A DNA stretch of 64,000 nucleotides from Pirellulales bacterium (GTDB taxonomy: Bacteria > Planctomycetota > Planctomycetia > Pirellulales > JACPPG01): assembly GCA_036499395.1 (NCBI GenBank), contig DASYDW010000012.1:1-64000 (forward strand). The letters are read 5' to 3'. The notes under the pieces were generated by a model that was not told the DNA's origin, ran no database searches, and was given only the letters and a program-made list of their open reading frames with translations. The first letter of the stretch is position 1. The number at the start of each line of letters is the position of its first letter. The translations under genes were made by a program, and so were the position numbers. Of this stretch, positions 59,209-64,000 are shown in pieces.

Positions 59209-59970
59209 TCACTTGGCAAACTTCGCAAATGGGTCAACGTTCGCGTCACGATGCCACTGATACTCGGTGCCGTCGGCGATCTTCTGGGCCGCTTCGTCGC
59301 CGTACAGTCGCGCAATCACCGCCAGCGCCATATCCATGCCGGCTGACACGCCCGAGCTCGTTACGCGATTGCCATCCTCGACCCAGCGAGCTTCTTTCAC
59401 CCACTGGACCTTCGGTCCCTGCTTCTCGGCGAATTGAAAGAACTGCTTGTTCGAGGTCGCGCGCCGCCCGTCGAGCAAGCCGGCCTTGGCCAACAGCGCC
59501 GAGCCGGAACAAACGCTCATCACGATCTCGGCCTTTTCGGCCCGTTCGCGCAGCCAAGCCAAGAGCGGTTCATTTCCGAGTTGCGTGGCCGTGCCGAACC
59601 CGCCCGGCACCAGCAGCAGATCGAGCGGTGGACAATCCGCGAACGAATAATCGGCCACGACCTTCGGCCCCTGCGCGCTGGCGATCGGTCCGGCCTGGTA
59701 GCCGACCATCACGATCTTCACGCGCTGACCGAGCGCGCCGAACATCTCGACTGGGCCATAAACGTCCAACAGCTCGAAGCGCGGATAGAGTACCACGCCC
59801 AGCGTGCGGGTTGCTTTTGCATCGGCCGGTTTGTCCACCGGCTTCGCCCCGTCAGCCGCCCGGGCCGCGCCAACGAGCGGAGTGAATACAATCGCGCCAA
59901 GGAGTAGCGCAGAAAACAAAGATCGAATGTTAAGAAGCGCAGCGCGCGACGGCAGTGCTAGCGTGCCCAT
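59209..59970 (-). CDS. Exported DJ-1/PfpI (ThiJ) superfamily protein
   Basis: 253 residues. N-terminal signal or anchor segment 'SLFSALLLGAIVFTPLVGAA', cleavage likely after ARA near residue 39. The DJ-1/PfpI fold follows: 'LGVVLYPRFELLDVYGPVEM' (the aromatic D-x-x-GP segment), 'DLLLVPGGFGTATQLG', and the nucleophile elbow 'IVMSVCSGSALLAKAGLLDG' with Cys154. 'RVTSSGVSAGMDMALAVIAR' matches the GATase1/AraC-amidase-like branch (isonitrile hydratase type). A secreted form is less usual. Substrate unknown. Confidence 0.85.
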   Translation of the reverse strand: MGTLALPSRAALLNIRSLFSALLLGAIVFTPLVGAARAADGAKPVDKPADAKATRTLGVVLYPRFELLDVYGPVEMFGALGQRVKIVMVGYQAGPIASAQGPKVVADYSFADCPPLDLLLVPGGFGTATQLGNEPLLAWLRERAEKAEIVMSVCSGSALLAKAGLLDGRRATSNKQFFQFAEKQGPKVQWVKEARWVEDGNRVTSSGVSAGMDMALAVIARLYGDEAAQKIADGTEYQWHRDANVDPFAKFAK

Positions 59971-60332
59971 GAGAAGTCCCCTCGGGTAACGTGAGATTCG
60001 TGAAAGCAGTTACCGCACACGCCAGCCGCAGGAAATCGTAGTCGATCCGCTCAGCGTTCGCCACTTCCTGCTTTTTAACGAACAACCTCACGCTAGCAAG
60101 GTTCACCGCCGAAGCGTTACAAACCTGCCTGCTTGCGATCGAGGGGAATTTATTCGCGATTTACCGTGATCCCCCAAGGGCTGCAAATCACCGAGCCCTA
60201 CCAAGCGGTCACCCTCCTGCAGCCGCACGTCGACCCAGGACGAAGTAATCCTGGACGCCTATCATTTCCCTGGCGCTAGCGGTTCCTGCTGCGCCGGCCT
60301 CGCACTTCATCACCTCGCTGGTCGAATTCGTC
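59971..60332. other. Divergent intergenic region upstream of mlaE
   Basis: About 360 bases between the DJ-1 gene (minus) and mlaE (plus), locally AT-rich around 60140-60170. Promoters for both are expected; no convincing paired boxes, RNA gene or repeat were found. Confidence 0.5.
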
Positions 60333-61211
60333 ATGCCTGCTGATGCCACCCATGCGCCGCTGCACCCTGGAGATCGCCGCTGGTCGATCTCGCACGCGGT
60401 CGCCGCCTGGATCGCTGACCTGGGAGACATGGTTATCACCTGGGTGGCGGCGCTGGGTGACATCATGATGTTTGGCGGCCGCACCTTCCTGTGGCTGGTG
60501 TCGCGCATGCCGCGGCGCGAAACGCTGCTGCCGAACTTCTATCAGATTGGCGTGCTCAGCCTGCCGGTGGTCGCCCTGACCGGGACGTTCATCGGTATGG
60601 TGCTGGCCGTGCAAAGCTATTCGCAGTTCCGCATTGTCCATCTGGAAACGCGGCTCGGCGCAATCATCAATATGTCGCTGGTGCGCGAGCTGGGGCCGGT
60701 GCTCGCCGCCACGATGCTGGCCGGCCGCGTCGGCAGCGCCATGGCCGCCGAGCTAGGCACGATGCGCGTCACCGAGCAGATTGACGCGCTATCGAGCATG
60801 GGAGCCAATCCCGTGCAATACCTGGTCGTGCCTCGCTTCCTGGGCTGCCTGGTCCTGATTCCCACGCTGACGATCATGGCCGACTTCATGGGCGTCGTCG
60901 GCGGCTGGTTCTACAGCACGCAACTGCTGGGCATCGACAACCATCATTACTGGGAAAACGCCCAGGAATTCGTCGGCGCGTTCGACCTGTTCGGCGGCGT
61001 CTTCAAAAGTTTGTTCTTCGGCGCCGCGATCGCGCTGATCAGTTGCCATCGAGGTTTTCATTGCGACCCCGGGGCCGAAGGCGTGGGCCGCGCCGCCTAT
61101 AGCGCTTTCGTCAACTCGTTCGTCGTGATCCTGATGATCGACTTCTTCATGGGCATCGCGCTGGACGTGGTTTACTACTTCCTCTGGCCGCAGGGGACGT
61201 CATTACTGTGA
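60333..61211 (+). CDS. mlaE: MlaE-family ABC transporter permease
   Basis: 292 residues, about six membrane segments. '[20 protein letters not shown]', '[20 protein letters not shown]' and '[20 protein letters not shown]' are the conserved MlaE/TrbE/YrbE core, with the [14 protein letters not shown] loop that contacts the ATPase. It forms the inner-membrane channel of a phospholipid transporter between inner and outer membranes. Its stop overlaps the GTG of the ATPase gene by 4 bases (GTGA at 61208-61211). First gene of mlaE-mlaF-mlaD. Confidence 0.94.
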   Translation: MPADATHAPLHPGDRRWSISHAVAAWIADLGDMVITWVAALGDIMMFGGRTFLWLVSRMPRRETLLPNFYQIGVLSLPVVALTGTFIGMVLAVQSYSQFRIVHLETRLGAIINMSLVRELGPVLAATMLAGRVGSAMAAELGTMRVTEQIDALSSMGANPVQYLVVPRFLGCLVLIPTLTIMADFMGVVGGWFYSTQLLGIDNHHYWENAQEFVGAFDLFGGVFKSLFFGAAIALISCHRGFHCDPGAEGVGRAAYSAFVNSFVVILMIDFFMGIALDVVYYFLWPQGTSLL

Positions 61212-62053
61212 GCACTCAATCGCCGAAATTCGAGCAGAGCAACCGCAACCTGGTCGAAGTGCGCGATCTGTACGTGCAGTTCGGACGGCAGCGCGTGCTG
61301 CGCCAGATCAATCTCGACGTACCGCGCGGCCAGACCCTAGGGCTGATCGGCGAAAGCGGTTGCGGCAAAACTGTTCTGTTGAAGACGATCATCGGTCTGG
61401 TCCATCCCACGCGGGGCGAGGTCCTATTCGACGGCGTGAACCTGATCAAGCTCGGCGACCGAGAGCTGACGCGGCAACGGATTCGCTTCGGCTTCCTGTT
61501 TCAGCAGGCGGCCCTGTTCGACAGCATGAACGTCGAACAGAACGTCGCCTTCCCGTTGCGCCAGCACACCCGCAAATCGCCCGACGAAATTCGCAACATC
61601 GTCGTCGAGCGCCTGGCCGAGGTCGGGCTGCCGACCACGGCCCTGGCCAAGAAGCCGGCCGAGCTATCCGGCGGCATGCGCAAACGGGTCGGCCTGGCCC
61701 GGGCACTGGCGCTCGATCCCGAGATCATGCTCTACGACGAGCCCACCACCGGGCTGGATCCGATTATGAGCGACGTGATCAACGAGTTGATCATCCGCAC
61801 CCGCGAGCGCTACCCCGTGACCAGCATCGTCGTGACGCACGATATGCACACGGCCAAAAAGGTGGCGGACCGAGTTGTCATGCTCTTTCCGCTGGCCCGC
61901 CTGGGCGCCGATGACGCGCAGATGATCTACGACGGGTCGCCCAAGAGACTCGACGATTGTTCCGATCGGCGCGTCTGGCAATTCGTACACGGCGAGGCCG
62001 GCGAGCGCTTGATGGAAATGCGCGAATTGGCCGCCAGCCGCAGTAACAGCTAA
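61208..62053 (+). CDS. mlaF: MlaF-family ABC transporter ATP-binding protein
   Basis: 281 residues, GTG start overlapping the mlaE stop. Walker A '[16 protein letters not shown]' (about 45-60), Q-loop '[16 protein letters not shown]', signature '[16 protein letters not shown]', Walker B '[15 protein letters not shown]' and the switch His in '[17 protein letters not shown]'. It powers the MlaE permease. The C-terminus '[17 protein letters not shown]' is short. Confidence 0.95.
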   Translation: MSTQSPKFEQSNRNLVEVRDLYVQFGRQRVLRQINLDVPRGQTLGLIGESGCGKTVLLKTIIGLVHPTRGEVLFDGVNLIKLGDRELTRQRIRFGFLFQQAALFDSMNVEQNVAFPLRQHTRKSPDEIRNIVVERLAEVGLPTTALAKKPAELSGGMRKRVGLARALALDPEIMLYDEPTTGLDPIMSDVINELIIRTRERYPVTSIVVTHDMHTAKKVADRVVMLFPLARLGADDAQMIYDGSPKRLDDCSDRRVWQFVHGEAGERLMEMRELAASRSNS

Positions 62054-62071
62054 ACCCGGACAGATTCAATC

Positions 62072-63229
62072 ATGGACGAAAGAGTCGTACAGTTTCGGGT
62101 TGGTGTGATGGTGCTGGCGACGTTCATCATCGCCGGCATCCTGGTGGTGTTGTTCGGCTCGCTGCCGAATTTCACCACGCCGCGCAACACTGTCTATATC
62201 ACCTTTCGCCAGGCGCTCGGGGTCTCGCGCGATACGCCGGTGCGCAAGTCGGGCATCCTCATCGGCCGCGTCACCGAGGTCGAGCTGGACGATACCGGCG
62301 TGCTGATCACGGCCGAGATCAACTCGCACGTGAAGCTGTACACCAACGAAATTTGCCAGGTCGGCAGCTCACTCTTGGGGGGCGACGCCGTGATCCAGTT
62401 CGTGGGCTACAACGACAAGCTTCCCAAGGAACCGATCCAGGACGGCAGCCGCATCCTGGGCATATCGAGCGTCGATCCGGCCCAGGCCATTAGCAACCTC
62501 GAAGGAATCCTGGCTACTACCGTGGCCAGCGTCTCGACCACCAGCGATGAAATCGGCAAGCTGGCGCATCGCGTCTCGGACTTGTTGGAAAACAACGACG
62601 AGCAAATCGTGCGCGTCGTCAGCAAGGCCGAGGAAGCGCTCGACCAGATCCGCCAGGTGGCCGTCAACACCAACGAGGTGATCGGTGACAAGAATACGCA
62701 AGACAAGCTCAAGCAATCGTTGAGTGATCTGCCGGAGATCCTGCGCGACACGCACGAGGCCATCAATGGCTTCAAGGTCACGCTGCAAGCGGCCGACCGC
62801 AATCTGCAAAACATGGAAGGCCTGACCCGCCCGCTCGGACAGCGCGGGCCCGAGCTGGTCGAGACGATCGATCGGACGATGCAGAAGCTGGATCGCGTGA
62901 TGACCGAGCTCGAGACCTTCAGCGGTTCGATCAACGACCCCAACGGTTCGCTCGGTCAGTTGATCAATAACCCCGAGCTGTACAACCGCGTCAGCTCGTC
63001 GGTGGCGAATATCGAAACGCTCACGCGGCAGTTGCAGCCCATCGTGCGCGACGCCCGCGAGTTCTCAAACAAGATTGCCCGGCACCCCGAAGTCCTCGGC
63101 GTGCGCGGCGCGCTCAGCCCCAGCACCGGTGCTAAGCAAGGTTTGTTCTCACCGTCATCCACGCTGCAGCAAGAACAACCGTGGACCAGCTCGACCCCGA
63201 TCTGGAGCCCACAACCGATGCCGCACTAA
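62072..63229 (+). CDS. mlaD: MCE/MlaD-family substrate-binding protein
   Basis: 385 residues. One N-terminal membrane anchor ('FRVGVMVLATFIIAGILVVL', about residues 8-27). MCE domain at about 33-115 ('VYITFRQALGVSRDTPVRKS', 'GILIGRVTEVELDDTGVLIT', 'QVGSSLLGGDAVIQFV'). A long helical region follows (about 130-330, 'LAHRVSDLLENNDEQIVRVV', 'LDQIRQVAVNTNEVIGDKN') and a Pro/Ser tail, much longer than E. coli MlaD and more like helix-tunnel MCE proteins. It would bridge the periplasm for lipid transfer. Starts 18 bases after mlaF. Confidence 0.93.
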   Translation: MDERVVQFRVGVMVLATFIIAGILVVLFGSLPNFTTPRNTVYITFRQALGVSRDTPVRKSGILIGRVTEVELDDTGVLITAEINSHVKLYTNEICQVGSSLLGGDAVIQFVGYNDKLPKEPIQDGSRILGISSVDPAQAISNLEGILATTVASVSTTSDEIGKLAHRVSDLLENNDEQIVRVVSKAEEALDQIRQVAVNTNEVIGDKNTQDKLKQSLSDLPEILRDTHEAINGFKVTLQAADRNLQNMEGLTRPLGQRGPELVETIDRTMQKLDRVMTELETFSGSINDPNGSLGQLINNPELYNRVSSSVANIETLTRQLQPIVRDAREFSNKIARHPEVLGVRGALSPSTGAKQGLFSPSSTLQQEQPWTSSTPIWSPQPMPH

Positions 63230-63255
63230 TCGCGGTCGCATTGCCATCTGGGTGC

Positions 63256-63282
63256 CATGCTCTTGCCGCAGGCATGAGCATG
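63256..63282. terminator. Strong hairpin between convergent genes
   Basis: CATGCTC (63256-63262) pairs with GAGCATG (63276-63282) and TGCC (63264-63267) with GGCA (63271-63274), with one T/T mismatch and a 3-base loop. It sits between mlaD and the convergent PEGA gene. No T-run follows on either strand, so it may work as a bidirectional terminator or transcript-end stabiliser, or be a REP-like element. Confidence 0.5.
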
Positions 63283-63339
63283 CTCTTCCCACGGAACTCT
63301 GCCACCGAACCACGCGTCGCATCAAACGGCGCGTCGGCG

Positions 63340-64000
63340 TTACCGCAACGGAAAGAGCGGTGCCGCATTCTGCTGTTGCGGCGGCGGAGGACTCACTCCC
63401 GGCGGCAATGCATAACCTTGCGGGGGTGCGCCGTAACCGGTCGGCGGCGCGCTCGCCCCAGGAGCCGGCAGTTGATTCACCCCCGGCGGCGGCATCAACA
63501 ACGTCGGCTGGCTGGTCGATGGGGGCGGGATACGGTTGCCCGGCGGCTGCTGCGGCACCATGATCGGCGCACCGATCGTCGGCGGTGGCAATACGCCCGG
63601 CGGTGGCGGTGGAGGAACAGCGCCCGGAGGCGGAGCCAACGGAACCGGCGGCGGCACGTAGCGCTGCGCCTGGCTGCTCGCGCGCAGCTCTTCGGCCCGA
63701 GCCGTCAGTTGCGGGTTAGACGGTACCTGCTGCGGCACCATCTGGAAACTCAAAGTCTGCTCGTCACGAATATTCGCCGGCACCAGGTTCTCGCTGATGA
63801 AGTCGATGCCGAACCATTCGTACCACGGCGCCTTGATCTTCTGGTCCACGGTCAACGTTTCGTAACCGTCGCGCACCAGCCGGATCTGCCGCTTGCCGTA
63901 GTAAACGAAATCGGTCGATACCGGCGTCGTGCCGATCGGGTAATTGTCCACATAGACGAATGCGCCGGGTGGATTCGAGCGAATCGTCAGGCGGCGCTGC
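63340..64000 (-). CDS. PEGA-domain protein with proline-rich tail, 5' end outside window
   Basis: At least 219 residues, cut by the window end; the frame is open to the last base. The visible N-terminal part is a PEGA domain: 'RRLTIRSNPPGAFVYVDNYP' then 'IGTTPVSTDFVYYGKRQIRL' and 'VRDGYETLTVDQKIKAPWYE'. PEGA domains are surface-type beta modules. The C-terminal ~120 residues are very rich in Pro, Gln and Gly. The GTG at 63951 is inside the domain and is not the true start. Planctomycete PEGA proteins are commonly exported or lipoproteins; the signal is not in this window. Confidence 0.85.
   Translation of the reverse strand, partial: QRRLTIRSNPPGAFVYVDNYPIGTTPVSTDFVYYGKRQIRLVRDGYETLTVDQKIKAPWYEWFGIDFISENLVPANIRDEQTLSFQMVPQQVPSNPQLTARAEELRASSQAQRYVPPPVPLAPPPGAVPPPPPPGVLPPPTIGAPIMVPQQPPGNRIPPPSTSQPTLLMPPPGVNQLPAPGASAPPTGYGAPPQGYALPPGVSPPPPQQQNAAPLFPLR

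Noticed and set aside
58935..59315. N-terminal extension of NAD kinase
   Set aside because: It reads through the CCCTCTCCC repeat and lacks family residues; ATG 58934 gives a normal-length enzyme.

Overview
The window is high-GC bacterial chromosome with dense single-copy housekeeping genes. No rRNA, tRNA, CRISPR array, transposase or phage gene was seen. It most resembles a planctomycete of the Pirellulales type. This rests on a DUF1559-like (pseudopilin-type) domain on a putative anti-sigma factor, small membrane proteins with an F-x-[FI]-[SG]-[LI]-x-x-[LM]-[LF] motif, several secreted proteins with no clear family, two small ECF sigma modules, few strong Shine-Dalgarno sites, and a split glycine decarboxylase. 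The assignment is by recognition, not by database search.

Layout. 1-8.5 kb: an ECF sigma/anti-sigma pair, a secreted DUF6786-like protein, a methyltransferase, a second ECF sigma/anti-sigma/secreted-protein operon and two small unknowns. 8.8-15.3 kb: an FHA protein, then the glycine cleavage set gcvT-gcvH-gcvPA-gcvPB followed by a lipoate-protein ligase (minus strand). 15.6-19.8 kb: a pentapeptide-repeat protein, RNase R and a YhaM-type exoribonuclease. 20.2-29.2 kb (plus strand): GT87-like glycosyltransferase, SMR transporter, DUF4416, a WecA-type polyprenyl-phosphate sugar transferase, an O-antigen ligase/TPR protein, a DUF1573 protein and a tetraheme lipoprotein. 29.3-38.4 kb (minus): nusA-infB-rbfA, an endonuclease III-fold protein without the catalytic lysine, a TPR protein and YebC. 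39-46.5 kb (minus): rpmF-fabD-fabG-acpP-fabF, a secretin-like protein and a ketosynthase paralogue with a rewritten active site. 46.8-59.9 kb (minus): alaS, HtrA-like protease, recA, thpR, PfkB kinase, esterase, a secreted Lys/Thr-rich protein, NAD kinase and a secreted DJ-1/PfpI protein. 60.3-64 kb: mlaE-mlaF-mlaD (plus), then a PEGA-domain protein cut by the window end.

How the genes work together. The gcv genes and lipoate ligase form one pathway: P-protein subunits, lipoylated H-protein, T-protein, and the enzyme that can charge H. rpmF-fab is a type II fatty-acid synthesis core without plsX and fabH. The 20-26 kb block looks like envelope glycan synthesis. The mla genes encode a phospholipid-transport ABC system for the outer membrane. 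The nusA-infB-rbfA set is the usual transcription/translation cluster.

No clearly new multi-gene system is evident. The best leads are single proteins: the E-H-N ketosynthase-like protein (39.0-40.3 kb), the Lys-less HhH-GPD protein with a histone-like tail (32.6-33.5 kb), the tetraheme lipoprotein with a degenerate 5'-nucleotidase-like domain (27.5-29.2 kb) and the anti-sigma/DUF1559 fusion (0.2-1.2 kb). Several families of small intergenic repeats are also present.
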